A stretch of 64,000 nucleotides of DNA from an uncultured Oceanospirillaceae bacterium. Its GTDB lineage: Bacteria; Pseudomonadota; Gammaproteobacteria; Pseudomonadales; Balneatricaceae. The stretch is taken from positions 62,001-126,000 of the forward strand of contig CAJXNY010000008.1 in NCBI GenBank assembly GCA_913057435.1, written 5' to 3'. Every line of letters begins with the position of its first letter. Within the stretch, counting starts at the first letter, position 1. The notes under the pieces were generated by a model, which had not been told where the DNA came from, did no database searches, and was given only the letters and a program-made list of their open reading frames with translations. Positions 47,166-55,713 of the stretch are shown one piece after another. Made by a program: the position numbers and the translations under genes.

Positions 47166-47343
47166 TTCGGGGCGTAACGCTGAAAGGGTCAGCGTCGGTG
47201 TGAATCCACACCCGAATTCCAGACACAGGAAATCTCAGCCAGGCGGCGTCGCAGCACGCAGGGGGCTGTGTTGGAAGGGTTGAGGGCGTTGATTGCAAAA
47301 TTCATAGCGCGGCAGTATCGCAGCCTGATCAAATAACCGTCAA
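47166..47343 (-). promoter_or_regulatory. Promoter and structured leader of the ArgD-like gene (candidate attenuator or riboswitch)
   Basis: Minus-strand promoter: TTGACG at 47343-47338, 18-bp spacer, GATACT at 47319-47314. The leader then holds CCTGCG (47262-47257), which can pair with CGCAGG in the 5' arm of the terminator (possible anti-terminator). Next come a hairpin GGTGTG/CACACC (47212-47197), a hairpin ACGCTGA/TCAGCGT (47195-47177), and a short outer helix CGAA (47216-47213 forward) with TTCG (47166-47169), together a possible three-way junction, followed by the terminator. A 38-codon frame (47305-47189) begins almost at the predicted +1 and has no run of one codon, so peptide attenuation is not favoured. 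Confidence 0.5.
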
Positions 47344-47433
47344 GGGTTTTGTGTACAGGCGGCGTTTACCTTCGTCCCAGGGCCCGTGTTATAGTGCGGT
47401 TATTATTCATTAACAGTATTGGAAAGGGTAACA

Positions 47434-47982
47434 ATGGCCGGTTCTCTACAGGATCAGTTGCTGAATATGGGCGTTGCCAGTACACAGCAGGCAAAGAAAG
47501 CCAAACAGCAGAAACGTAAAACTGCCAAACAGGCAAAACAGTCACCGAAGGAAGCGGCCGCGGCCGCGCAGCTGCAGCAGCAACAGTTGCAGCAGGCCCG
47601 TGAAGAGAAGGCTGCCCGCGACCGTGAGCTGAATAAGCAGCGTGATGAAACGCGGATGCAGAAGGAAACCCAGGCCCGCGCCCGTCAGGTGGTAGAGCAG
47701 CACCGTACCGCGCTGCCGAAAGACGGGGCCGTGTCTTATAACTTCACCCATGGCACCACGATCAAAACCATCTACGTGGCCAAAGGTCAGCTGGAGATGC
47801 TTGCTGTAGGTACCATGGCAGTGGTCCGCCAGGAAGATAAATACTGGCTGCTTGATGGCACCATCGCCCGCAAAGTGGCGGAGCTGGATGAATCACTGAT
47901 TATCAGCCTGCACGAGAAAACCGTGGTCGATGACGATGATCCGTACAAAGACTTCGAGATCCCGGATGATCTGATGTGGTAA
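47434..47982 (+). CDS. DUF2058 (YaiL) family protein
   Basis: A 182-residue protein of the DUF2058 family. The N-terminus is AGSLQDQLLNMGVAS, followed by a long charged helix ~15-95 very rich in Lys, Gln and Ala (probable coiled coil), and a compact C-terminal domain ~100-170 (VSYNFTHGTTIKTIYV, DKYWLLDGTIA). It is thought to be a nucleoprotein or ribosome-associated factor in related bacteria, but I know no firm function. ATG 47434 is preceded by GGAAAGG. It has its own strong terminator. Confidence 0.9.
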   Translation: MAGSLQDQLLNMGVASTQQAKKAKQQKRKTAKQAKQSPKEAAAAAQLQQQQLQQAREEKAARDRELNKQRDETRMQKETQARARQVVEQHRTALPKDGAVSYNFTHGTTIKTIYVAKGQLEMLAVGTMAVVRQEDKYWLLDGTIARKVAELDESLIISLHEKTVVDDDDPYKDFEIPDDLMW

Positions 47983-48005
47983 GGCGTTAAGCCTGAGCCG
48001 AAAAC

Positions 48006-48039
48006 AAAAAACCGCCGGTAGTGATACCGGCGGTTTTTT
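48006..48039 (+). terminator. Rho-independent terminator after the DUF2058 gene
   Basis: A6, ACCGCCGGTA-type stem (CCGCCGGTA with TACCGGCGG), GTGA loop, then T6; flanks make it bidirectional. Confidence 0.9.
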
Positions 48040-48050
48040 ATAGGCTGGAT

Positions 48051-48143
48051 GATGGGCACATCGCTTCGCTCTTTTGCCCATCCTGCGGGTTAACAGCGGT
48101 TTTCGTATCGTCGCAGGATGTGGCAAAGCGAAGCGTGCCCATC
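48051..48143. repeat. Large imperfect inverted repeat (REP/MITE-like)
   Basis: The left arm 48051-48087 (GATGGGCACATCGCTTCGCT, then CTTTTGCCCATCCTGCG) and the right arm 48112-48143 (CGCAGGATGTGGCAAAGCGA, then AGCGTGCCCATC) pair over most of their length, with mismatches and a 24-bp centre. GATGGGCACGCTTCGCT-type palindromes are a common scattered repeat class in gammaproteobacteria. The element lies between convergent genes. Confidence 0.7.
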
Positions 48144-48158
48144 AGCTGGGCTGTCGAG

Positions 48159-48545
48159 TCAGCCTTCCATCGCCTGGATAATATTGCTGCCCAGTTCGCG
48201 GGGGCCTTCAACAATGCCGCTTTCTTCCAGGTTTGGGAATACAGCGACCGCGATGCCATCTTCTTCCATGCCTGGCAGCCAGGTATCGAGCCAGGCTTCC
48301 ATCTCTACTTTGAATGGCTCGCAGCCATCCCAGTCGCCGGAGGCCCACTCAGCGGCGTAGTCAGGGTGCGGCCATACGGGCATGCACTCTTCATCATCGG
48401 TGCTGACCAGCACGAAGCCTTCGTCGTCGCGCAGGCTCCAGATCTCTTCCCATTTGCTGACTTTATCGATGAAGTGGTTGTAACGTTTGTCGGCATCCAG
48501 GTGCTGGATCTTTTCGCGTTGCTCGGCGGTGAGTTTATAGGCCAT
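48159..48545 (-). CDS. DUF2750 family protein
   Basis: A 128-residue acidic cytoplasmic protein of the DUF2750 family: RYNHFIDKVSKWEEIWSLRD followed by EGFVLVSTDDEECMPVWPHPDYAAEWA and DGCEPFKVEMEAWLDTWLPGM. There is no signal peptide or TM. Function unknown; many Trp and acidic residues are conserved in the family. The start is ATG 48545, with a poor ribosome site. It is monocistronic and followed by an inverted repeat. Confidence 0.85.
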   Translation of the reverse strand: MAYKLTAEQREKIQHLDADKRYNHFIDKVSKWEEIWSLRDDEGFVLVSTDDEECMPVWPHPDYAAEWASGDWDGCEPFKVEMEAWLDTWLPGMEEDGIAVAVFPNLEESGIVEGPRELGSNIIQAMEG

Positions 48546-48656
48546 CGGGGTCTCGTTGATTGCTAGCAAAGTAAGGGCGCAGAGTACCGCAAAAGGGCGG
48601 GGCTGGGTAGCCTGGGCGGCGGTCCGGTGCGGGACCGCTGTCTGATCTTAATAAGC

Positions 48657-50060
48657 TTAGTTCAACGGCGTGGTGTCTTCACCGAACCAGGCCAGTTGCT
48701 GATGCAGGCTGACCACTTCACCAACGATGACCAATGACGGTGCGGGCAGCTGGGCGACGGCCTGGCGTTCGACGATGCAGGCCAGGGTGCCTGTGAGCAC
48801 TTTCTGGTCCGGTTGAGTGCCTCTGGAGATAATAGCTACCGGGGTGCTCGCGGGTTTGCCATGGGTGATCAGCCGTTCGGTGAGGGTCGGCAGGGTGTGC
48901 AGGCCCATGTAGAACACCACGGTTTGATTGGGGTGGACCAGTTCGTCGAAATTAAGGTCAGCGGTACGGTTTTTCAGCTGACCGGTGACAAACTTGACCG
49001 ACTGGGCACAGTCGCGGTGGGTCAGCGGGATGCCCGCGTAGGTGGAGCAGGCGCTGGCAGCGGTGATGCCAGGGACCACCTGGAACGGGATATTGTTGGC
49101 TTTGAGCTCTTCGAGTTCTTCGCCGCCGCGGCCAAAGATAAACGGGTCGCCGCCTTTGAGGCGCAGTACCCGTTTGCCCAGTTTGGCGTGGTCGACCAGC
49201 AGCTGGTTGATACCTTGCTGCGGCACGGCGTGGTCATCGCGTGCCTTGCCGACGTACACCAGCTCGGCGTCGCGACGGCAGAGGTCGAGCACTTCTTTGG
49301 ATACCAGGCGGTCGTAGAATACGATGTCAGCCTGCTGCATCAGCCGCAGCGCTTTAAACGTCAGTAGTTCCGGGTCACCGGGGCCGCCACCGACCAGGTA
49401 GACTTCACCGGCGTTGTGGTTGCTGTCGGCGGTATCCAGCGTCTGTTGAATCAGCTGTTCGGCGTCGTCCTGGCGTCCGGCGAATACTCGCTCGGCGACC
49501 TGCCCCTCCAGAGTGCGCTCCCAGAAGTTACGGCGCTGGCCAATGGTGTTGAATTTGGCTTTCACCTGAGCGCGGAACTTACTCGCCAGTTCGCCCAGCT
49601 TGGCATAGCGCTGGGGGAACAGGGTTTCGATTTTGGCGCGGGTCATCCGGGCCAGCACCGGGGATTTGCCGCCAGAACTGATGCCGATGACGATTGGCGA
49701 ACGATCGACGATGGCCGGGAATACGAAGGTACACAGCGCCGGGCTGTCGACCACGTTGACCGGTACGTTCTGATCTTTGGCATCCAGCGAGACACGGGCA
49801 TTGAGTGTGTCATCATTGGTGGCGGCGATCACCAGTGCCTTTTCAGTCAGCAGGCCGGGGTGGTATTCGCCCAGAATGCCGCTACAGCCTGGGTTTTCGT
49901 CCAGCAGGTCTTGCAGTTCGTTGGTGATCTGATGGGAGATAACCGTGATATGGCAGCCCGCACGGACCAGCAATCGGGCTTTGCGCAGGGCAACCTGGCC
50001 GCCGCCGACCAGCAATGCGTGCTGGTTGTGCAGGTTAAAAAATAGCGGGAGGTAATCCAT
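48657..50060 (-). CDS. cysG: Siroheme synthase (trifunctional)
   Basis: A 467-residue fusion. The N-terminal precorrin-2 dehydrogenase/ferrochelatase is ~1-205 (HALLVGGGQVALRKARLL NAD-binding motif), and the C-terminal uroporphyrinogen III methyltransferase is ~215-460 (VYLVGGGPGDPELLTFKAL, RLKGGDPFIFGRGGEE, GITAASACSTYAGIPLTHR). It makes siroheme for the sulfite reductase at 51610. ATG 50060 is preceded by GGAGATCACC at ideal spacing. It is encoded on the same strand, 280 bp downstream of cysH. Confidence 0.96.
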   Translation of the reverse strand: MDYLPLFFNLHNQHALLVGGGQVALRKARLLVRAGCHITVISHQITNELQDLLDENPGCSGILGEYHPGLLTEKALVIAATNDDTLNARVSLDAKDQNVPVNVVDSPALCTFVFPAIVDRSPIVIGISSGGKSPVLARMTRAKIETLFPQRYAKLGELASKFRAQVKAKFNTIGQRRNFWERTLEGQVAERVFAGRQDDAEQLIQQTLDTADSNHNAGEVYLVGGGPGDPELLTFKALRLMQQADIVFYDRLVSKEVLDLCRRDAELVYVGKARDDHAVPQQGINQLLVDHAKLGKRVLRLKGGDPFIFGRGGEELEELKANNIPFQVVPGITAASACSTYAGIPLTHRDCAQSVKFVTGQLKNRTADLNFDELVHPNQTVVFYMGLHTLPTLTERLITHGKPASTPVAIISRGTQPDQKVLTGTLACIVERQAVAQLPAPSLVIVGEVVSLHQQLAWFGEDTTPLN

Positions 50061-50340
50061 GGTGATCTCCTGTGGTAGCGATTGTTGTGACGCTACGAAT
50101 GACATCTGGCCGGAGGCGCAGTAACTACATGGCAGCCTGGGCTGCCGCTGGTTGTAATAGTACGCAAATGTAGGGTGGCTGTCCTTATTGAGAAGTCCCT
50201 GGAGCAAGAGTCTGGAGCAAGAACTTCCCAGTGGTGATTCATGCCCGCAAGGTGCAGCGGTCCCATAAGTACGAGGAGTTGCCTGGGCTTGTACTTATTG
50301 TGGGACAGCTGTCCTCAGCTGGAAGCTTTTAGAGCAGAGC

Positions 50341-50964
50341 TTACAGCTGGGTGTGCAGGCCACACTCGCGAGTTTCCAGCGCTTTGGTTGGGTCGAAGTA
50401 ATCGGTTTCGTTGGGCAGGTTGTGCTCGGCCAGGTAGGCGTCCATCTGGGCTTCGCTCCAGTGGTAGAGCGGGGCGACCTTGATAATGCCATCTTTGCTG
50501 GCGCTGACGATGTTCATTGCCTGGCGGAATTCGGTCTGGTCTTTACGGATAGCGTTCAGCCACAGGTCGGGCTTGAGTTCGGCCAGCGCGCGCTGGAATG
50601 GCTCGAGTTTAACCTGGCGGGTGAATTCGTCGTGCTGTGGATCGTCGATGTCAGGGATACCTTTCATCAGCACGTTACGGCGAGCGCTGGTCATCTGTGG
50701 AATGTAGGTTTCTACGTTCAGGTTCAGATCCTGAATCACCTTCTCCGCAAAGCGGTAGGTGGCGGAGGTATTGTAGCCAGAGTCTACCCACAGCACTTTG
50801 ATGTCGGGGCGGATCTGAGTGGCCATGTGCAGGATCACCGCTTCGTAGGGGCGGAAGTTGGTGGTGATCAGCGGGTTTTCGCTCTGTGCCAGGGCCCAGC
50901 GGATAATGTCCTGTGGGGTCTGGTCGTCCAGCTGTGCATTGGCTGCGGTCAGGTCGATACTCAT
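50341..50964 (-). CDS. cysH: PAPS-type phosphoadenylyl-sulfate reductase
   Basis: A 207-residue adenylyl-sulfate reductase family protein converting activated sulfate to sulfite. The PP-loop family pattern runs through LWVDSGYNT and the AIRKDQTEFR arginine block. The catalytic cysteine is in the C-terminal ETRECGLHTQL (Cys201), the only cysteine in the protein. With no CC or CxxC pair it cannot bind the 4Fe-4S cluster of APS reductases, so PAPS is the predicted substrate and thioredoxin or glutaredoxin the reductant. It is shorter than E. coli CysH (244) at both ends. A terminator separates it from the upstream DUF934 gene. Confidence 0.9.
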   Translation of the reverse strand: MSIDLTAANAQLDDQTPQDIIRWALAQSENPLITTNFRPYEAVILHMATQIRPDIKVLWVDSGYNTSATYRFAEKVIQDLNLNVETYIPQMTSARRNVLMKGIPDIDDPQHDEFTRQVKLEPFQRALAELKPDLWLNAIRKDQTEFRQAMNIVSASKDGIIKVAPLYHWSEAQMDAYLAEHNLPNETDYFDPTKALETRECGLHTQL

Positions 50965-51100
50965 AACGGCGCTCTTCTGTGTGATGTTGAGTGAAGAAAG
51001 GCGGCAGAGTGTGTGTGATGCCGAGTCCTTTCTTTTGAATCGGGCTTGATCATATCGACAGGATACCGGACGCGATGGGTGTGACTGGCCTGTCGATAGT

Positions 51101-51138
51101 AAAAAGGAGCAGCGGGTGTGTGGCCCGTGCTCCTTTTT
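51101..51138 (-). terminator. Terminator after the cysI-DUF934 pair
   Basis: AAAAAGGAGC (51101-51110) pairs with GCTCCTTTTT (51129-51138) with an inner CGGG/CCCG helix. It gives a T5 tract on either strand and lies 9 bp past the DUF934 stop. Confidence 0.85.
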
Positions 51139-51146
51139 GACGTCGA

Positions 51147-51626
51147 TCAGTCGCGGCGGTAGATCGGGCGTGGCTCGTCGGAGGAGGCCTGATAATTCAC
51201 GCTGATCTCACCGAAGGCGTTGGCGATCTCGTTACTGTAGCGTTCAGCCGGGATGTCGAAGGCATCGAAACCACAACGGGTCAGGAATGCCAGCCGGTCC
51301 TGGCTGACGTCACCAAGGGCGCGAATCTGGCCTTTGAAGCCAGCGCGACGCAGGATGCGGGCGAAGCTGAAGCCACGGCCGTCGGTGAAAGCCGAGATTT
51401 CGATGCCGACCAGTGTCAGCTGGTCGAGCTGCTCCAGTACGACATTGATATCATCGTCACCGTTGACCAGCGGTGCCAGCTCAAGGCTGCCTGCCTCGGC
51501 TTGCGCTGCAGTAAAGCGCTCCAGTGGCAGCAGCACGGCGCCCGCAGCGGGCAGTGGCTGCTCGGCATCTGTCAGCGTTTGCCATTTATCGTTTTCAGCC
51601 AGCTGTTGATTAATGAGCAGGGGCAT
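51147..51626 (-). CDS. DUF934 protein, sulfite-reductase-associated
   Basis: A 159-residue protein of the DUF934 family, which regularly follows ferredoxin-type sulfite reductase genes in proteobacteria. It shows the conserved FTDGRGFSFARILRR, IRALGDVSQDRLAFLTRCGFDAF and a C-terminal YQASSDEPRPIYRR. No metal-cluster motif; it has one cysteine. An accessory or electron-transfer role for CysI is inferred from linkage only. ATG 51626 has AAGGAG upstream and starts 17 bp inside the end of cysI, so it is translationally coupled. Confidence 0.88.
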   Translation of the reverse strand: MPLLINQQLAENDKWQTLTDAEQPLPAAGAVLLPLERFTAAQAEAGSLELAPLVNGDDDINVVLEQLDQLTLVGIEISAFTDGRGFSFARILRRAGFKGQIRALGDVSQDRLAFLTRCGFDAFDIPAERYSNEIANAFGEISVNYQASSDEPRPIYRRD

Positions 51627-53262
51627 ATACAGACTCCTTGAAAGGTTCCAGGCCTGTGCGGCGTACGGTGTCGAGGAAGGACTCGTTGCCTTCACGGATG
51701 GCGATGTAAGTGGTCAGCAGTTTGTCCAGGGTGTTGGCTACGTCGTCAGCGGCGACGGCTTTACCCAGGACTTTACCCAGTGAAGCGTCAGCGGCAGAGG
51801 AGCCGCCCAGGGTGATCTGATACCAGTCTTCACCTTTTTTATCCACACCCAGGATGCCTATATTAGCAACGTGGTGGTGGCCACAGGCGTTGATACAGCC
51901 CGACATGTTGACGGTGATATCACCGATATCGTGCAGGTAATCAACCTGTTCAAATTTTTCGTTGATCTGGTCCGCGATGTTCAGGGTACGGGCGTTGGCC
52001 AGGCTGCAGAAATCGAAGCCCGGACAAACGATCATATCGGTCAGCTTGCCAATGTTAGGGCGCGCCAGGTTCTGTTCAACCAGCTGCTGCCACAGAGCGT
52101 AGAGATCGCCTTCGCGAACGTCTGCCAGCACCAGGTTCTGATCGTGGGTGGAGCGAATTTCACCGCCAGAGAACTGATCAGCCATGCTGGCGACCGCGTC
52201 CATCTGCACGTCGGTGACATCACCGGCAGGTTGCAGGTACGGCTTGAGCGATACCACGGCAATCTGGTAGCCCGCTACTTTATGGGCGCGAGTGTTGGTT
52301 TCGTACCAGGTGCGGAAGTCGGCATCGGTGGCCAGGCGTTCGTTGAGGTCATTCTTAACCGCATCGCCCTGGTAATCAAACGGGCTGAAGTGACCACGGG
52401 CGCGTTCGATTTCGGCGTCAGTCAGTTTCAGCTCGCCACGGGTGTGTTCCCACTCGGCATCGACCAGCGCACGGAATTTATCCACGCCCAGCGCATTCAC
52501 CAGAATCTTGATGCGGGCTTTGTATTTGTTGTCGCGACGGCCATTGAGGTTGTATACCCGCAGAATCGCTTCCAGGTAGGACAGCAGATCTTCCTTGGCC
52601 AGGAACGGGTTAACCACTTTACCGATGACCGGGGTACGGCCCAGGCCGCCACCGACCAGAACTTCAAAGCCGACGTCACCCGCATCGTTTTTAACGATGT
52701 GCAGGCCGATATCGTGTACCTGAGACGCTGCGCGGTCTTCCGGGCCGCCGGTGAAGGCTATCTTGAATTTACGCGGCAGGTAGGCGAATTCCGGGTGCAG
52801 GGTAGACCACTGACGGATGATTTCGCAGTACGGGCGCGGGTCTTCGATTTCGTTGGCGTTCACACCGGCGTAAGGGTCGGTAGTGGTGTTACGAATACAG
52901 TTACCGGAGGTCTGGATGGCGTGCATCTGAACCTTGGCCAGGGCCGCCAGGATATCCGGTACGGACTCCAGCGTTGGCCAGTTGTACTGGATATTGGTAC
53001 GGGTGGTGAAGTGACCGTAGCCTTTATCGTAAGTGCGGGCGATATGGGCCAGCTGACGCAGCTGTACTGATGACATCAGACCGTACGGGATCGCCACGCG
53101 CAGCATGGGTGCCTGGCGCTGGATGTAAAGGCCGTTCATCAAACGCAGTGCGCGGAACTCTTCGTCCGGGATCTCTCCGGCCAGGAAGCGACGTGTCTGG
53201 TCTCGATACTGCTCGACACGCTCGTCAACCAGTGTCTGATCCACTTCTGTGTACTGGTACAT
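51610..53262 (-). CDS. cysI: Sulfite reductase hemoprotein (siroheme/4Fe-4S)
   Basis: A 550-residue nitrite/sulfite reductase family protein reducing sulfite to sulfide with six electrons. It shows FTTRTNIQYNW (substrate-binding Arg region), GNCIRNTTTDPYAG, and the siroheme-4Fe-4S cysteines CPGFDFC and NMSGCINACGHHH. No CysJ flavoprotein gene lies nearby, and the protein resembles the single-subunit assimilatory type, so ferredoxin or another donor may supply electrons. Linkage to cysG, cysH and cysDN supports a sulfite role over nitrite. It is followed by the coupled DUF934 gene. Confidence 0.93.
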   Translation of the reverse strand: MYQYTEVDQTLVDERVEQYRDQTRRFLAGEIPDEEFRALRLMNGLYIQRQAPMLRVAIPYGLMSSVQLRQLAHIARTYDKGYGHFTTRTNIQYNWPTLESVPDILAALAKVQMHAIQTSGNCIRNTTTDPYAGVNANEIEDPRPYCEIIRQWSTLHPEFAYLPRKFKIAFTGGPEDRAASQVHDIGLHIVKNDAGDVGFEVLVGGGLGRTPVIGKVVNPFLAKEDLLSYLEAILRVYNLNGRRDNKYKARIKILVNALGVDKFRALVDAEWEHTRGELKLTDAEIERARGHFSPFDYQGDAVKNDLNERLATDADFRTWYETNTRAHKVAGYQIAVVSLKPYLQPAGDVTDVQMDAVASMADQFSGGEIRSTHDQNLVLADVREGDLYALWQQLVEQNLARPNIGKLTDMIVCPGFDFCSLANARTLNIADQINEKFEQVDYLHDIGDITVNMSGCINACGHHHVANIGILGVDKKGEDWYQITLGGSSAADASLGKVLGKAVAADDVANTLDKLLTTYIAIREGNESFLDTVRRTGLEPFKESVYAPAH

Positions 53263-53367
53263 ATCAGCTAAACCTTTGTGTTGTTATCACCGCTGTCTGA
53301 CAGATCAGTGGCGTCTTATCAATGAAATTATAATCGTTGTATGCGGCGCTGCTATTCAGCGCTGCGT

Positions 53368-54153
53368 TCAGCCTGCAAGAAAAAACCGTAGGCCGATGGC
53401 CAGCAGGATGGAGCCCATAATCGGCTGCATCAGGCGGGCAGAAAGTCGGCTGCCGAGCTGGCTGCCCAGGAATACTCCCGGCAGCGAGCCGATCAGCAGG
53501 TGGGTCAGCAGATTAAAATCTACGTTGCCCATCTGGTAGTGGCCTGCCCCGGCCACTCCGGTCAATACCACCGCATGTACCAGATCGGTACCCACGATGG
53601 CAGGCATGCTCAGGCGTGGGTACATCACAATCAGGATTGCGGTGCCCAGTGCGCCAGCGCCCACCGATGACAGTGTTACCAGGCCGCCGAGTAACAGGCC
53701 GGACAGAACTGTCAGTGCAGGTCGCCATTTTAGTAAGGCCCGCGCCGTTGGCGTATCACTGCATTTGTCCGCCAGTTCACGGATCTGCGCCCGGCAGAAC
53801 ACGGCGATGGAGGTCAGCACCAGTGAAAAGCCCAGTGACAGGTTCATCATGTGTTCAATGCTGCTCAGTGACTCCAGCCCTCTAAGGTAGCTCAGGGTCA
53901 GCAGGCTGCCGGGAATGCTGCCGGCCATTAACAGTAGTACGATCTTCCAGTGCACCATTTTCTGGCGGGCATAGGAGATGGTGCCGCCAAATTTGGTCAC
54001 AGCAGCGTAAAGCAGGTCGGTACTGACGGCGGTAATCGGTGGAATGCCGAACAGAACGATCAGGATCGGTGTCATCAATGCGCCGCCACCGATTCCGGTG
54101 AGACCAACGACAAAGCCGACAACAAGTCCTGCGAAGCTGTATGCGATTTCCAT
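53368..54153 (-). CDS. TauE/SafE (TSUP) family membrane transporter
   Basis: A 261-residue integral membrane protein with about eight TM helices in two homologous halves: GLVVGFVVGLTGIGGGALMTPIL at the start and LLGGLVTLSSVGAGALGTAIL in the second half, the doubled G(I/V)GGGxLxxP-type TSUP signature. Members export sulfite, sulfoacetate or related anions, and position upstream of cysI suggests sulfite or sulfate handling. ATG 54153 with AGGA 8 nt upstream is preferred over ATG 54183. It is divergent from cysD. Confidence 0.9.
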   Translation of the reverse strand: MEIAYSFAGLVVGFVVGLTGIGGGALMTPILIVLFGIPPITAVSTDLLYAAVTKFGGTISYARQKMVHWKIVLLLMAGSIPGSLLTLSYLRGLESLSSIEHMMNLSLGFSLVLTSIAVFCRAQIRELADKCSDTPTARALLKWRPALTVLSGLLLGGLVTLSSVGAGALGTAILIVMYPRLSMPAIVGTDLVHAVVLTGVAGAGHYQMGNVDFNLLTHLLIGSLPGVFLGSQLGSRLSARLMQPIMGSILLAIGLRFFLAG

Positions 54154-54517
54154 CTGAATATCCTGCTTATCTATACTGCGCACCTGGGTGCTGGTAGGGG
54201 AGCATCATAAGGGGATTTGTTTATAACGGAAAATAATAATTTGAAATCTTCTTATTCCTTTTGGTTTTAACGGATGAGCGGTCGGCGCGTGTTCATTGTG
54301 GCGGCGCAAAAATGTTAAAATGGTTATAAATAAATTCACATTTATTCTTTTTAGTTTTAAGGGTGGATCTGCCATAATCGCTGACGTTCTATGGCCAGGT
54401 GACCATAGCGCGGCGGGCTTCACACACCCGCACGCCCCGCAGCCGACTGACCGGCTGCTGCTCACCCGCCCCGAATAGAGCGTTCACACAGAATCACACA
54501 GATAAGAAGAGGCAGAC
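54154..54517. promoter_or_regulatory. Divergent control region of the cys genes
   Basis: A 364-bp gene-free, largely AT-rich region between the transporter and cysD. It contains inverted repeats ATAAAT/ATTTAT (54326-54331 and 54340-54345) and CTATGG/CCATAG (54389-54394 and 54403-54408). CysB sites are AT-rich and poorly conserved, so CysB control is expected from gene content but no site can be fixed by eye. Confidence 0.4.
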
Positions 54518-55435
54518 ATGAGCCTGTTGCCGGAACATCGATTGACGCACCTGCGTCAGCTGGAAGCGGAGAGTATCCATATCATTCGTGAGGTTGCGGC
54601 CTCCTTTGACAACCCGGTGATGCTTTACTCTGTAGGTAAAGATTCATCCGTCATGCTGCACCTGGCACGCAAGGCGTTTTTCCCGGGTAAACCACCGTTT
54701 CCACTGATGCATGTGGACACCACCTGGAAATTCCGCGAGATGATCGAATTTCGCGACAAAATGGCGGCTGAGGTGGGCATGGACCTGATTGTTCACGTCA
54801 ACCAGGATGGCGTGGATATGGATATCGATCCGTTTGTTCACGGCTCCAAAAAACACACTGATGTGATGAAGACGCAGGGCCTGAAGCAGGCGCTGGATAA
54901 GTACAAGTTTGATGCGGCCTTTGGTGGGGCCCGCCGTGACGAAGAGAAGTCCCGCGCGAAAGAGCGCGTATTCTCCTTCCGTGATCAGAACCACCGCTGG
55001 GATCCTAAAAACCAGCGTCCGGAGTTGTGGAATGTCTTCAACACCCGGATTGATAAGGGCGAGAGTATTCGGGTGTTCCCGCTCTCTAACTGGACTGAGC
55101 TGGATATCTGGCAGTACATCTATATGGAAAACATTGAGATTGTACCGCTGTATTACTCCGCCAAACGTCCAGTAGTTGAGCGTGATGGAATGCAGATCAT
55201 GGTAGATGATCAGCGTTTGCCGTTGAATGAAGGTGAAACGCCGGAAATGAAGAGTGTACGTTTCCGTACCCTTGGCTGTTACCCGTTAACGGGCGCGGTT
55301 GAGTCGGAAGCGGCGACATTGCCGGAGATCATTCAGGAAATGCTGTTGACGACCACGTCTGAGCGCCAGGGCCGTGCCATTGACCATGATGGTGCCGGTT
55401 CCATGGAACAGAAAAAGATGGAGGGGTATTTCTGA
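54518..55435 (+). CDS. cysD: Sulfate adenylyltransferase subunit 2
   Basis: A 305-residue subunit, matching E. coli CysD (302), that forms APS from sulfate and ATP together with CysN. The PP-loop is [19 protein letters not shown], followed by [16 protein letters not shown], the [17 protein letters not shown] block and [14 protein letters not shown]. Start ATG 54518 behind AAGAGG. It is followed by cysN, but with an unusually long 278-bp gap. Confidence 0.97.
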   Translation: MSLLPEHRLTHLRQLEAESIHIIREVAASFDNPVMLYSVGKDSSVMLHLARKAFFPGKPPFPLMHVDTTWKFREMIEFRDKMAAEVGMDLIVHVNQDGVDMDIDPFVHGSKKHTDVMKTQGLKQALDKYKFDAAFGGARRDEEKSRAKERVFSFRDQNHRWDPKNQRPELWNVFNTRIDKGESIRVFPLSNWTELDIWQYIYMENIEIVPLYYSAKRPVVERDGMQIMVDDQRLPLNEGETPEMKSVRFRTLGCYPLTGAVESEAATLPEIIQEMLLTTTSERQGRAIDHDGAGSMEQKKMEGYF

Positions 55436-55713
55436 TCCATTGATCAGAAATGCCGCTTGAAGTCGGCGTCTGCAGTGTCGAGTTCGCAGAGGAGGAAAGA
55501 TGGAGTTTGATCCCGTGCGTAATCCACCAGACAGTCTGTGCAGGAATCGTATTGAAATAATTCTGCACGGTGTGGCTTCAGGCACCCGAACGGCCCGGCG
55601 TTAAACAGCGCCAGGTCTGAACCCGAATACACAGGCCGTGTCTGCCATTACCGGCCGCCTTGCCGTGACCCGTTGCCGCCATGCTGGCCGCCGGGTTACT
55701 GGGAGCGAATATT

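Noticed and set aside
47189-47305. 38-codon frame in the leader of the ArgD-like gene as a regulatory leader peptide
   Set aside because: It would start only about 2 nt after the predicted transcription start, has no ribosome site, and contains no run of arginine, tryptophan or other regulatory codons beyond one Arg-Arg-Arg stretch.
51871-53070. 399-codon open frame on the plus strand
   Set aside because: Antisense shadow of cysI, whose iron-sulfur and siroheme motifs are unambiguous.
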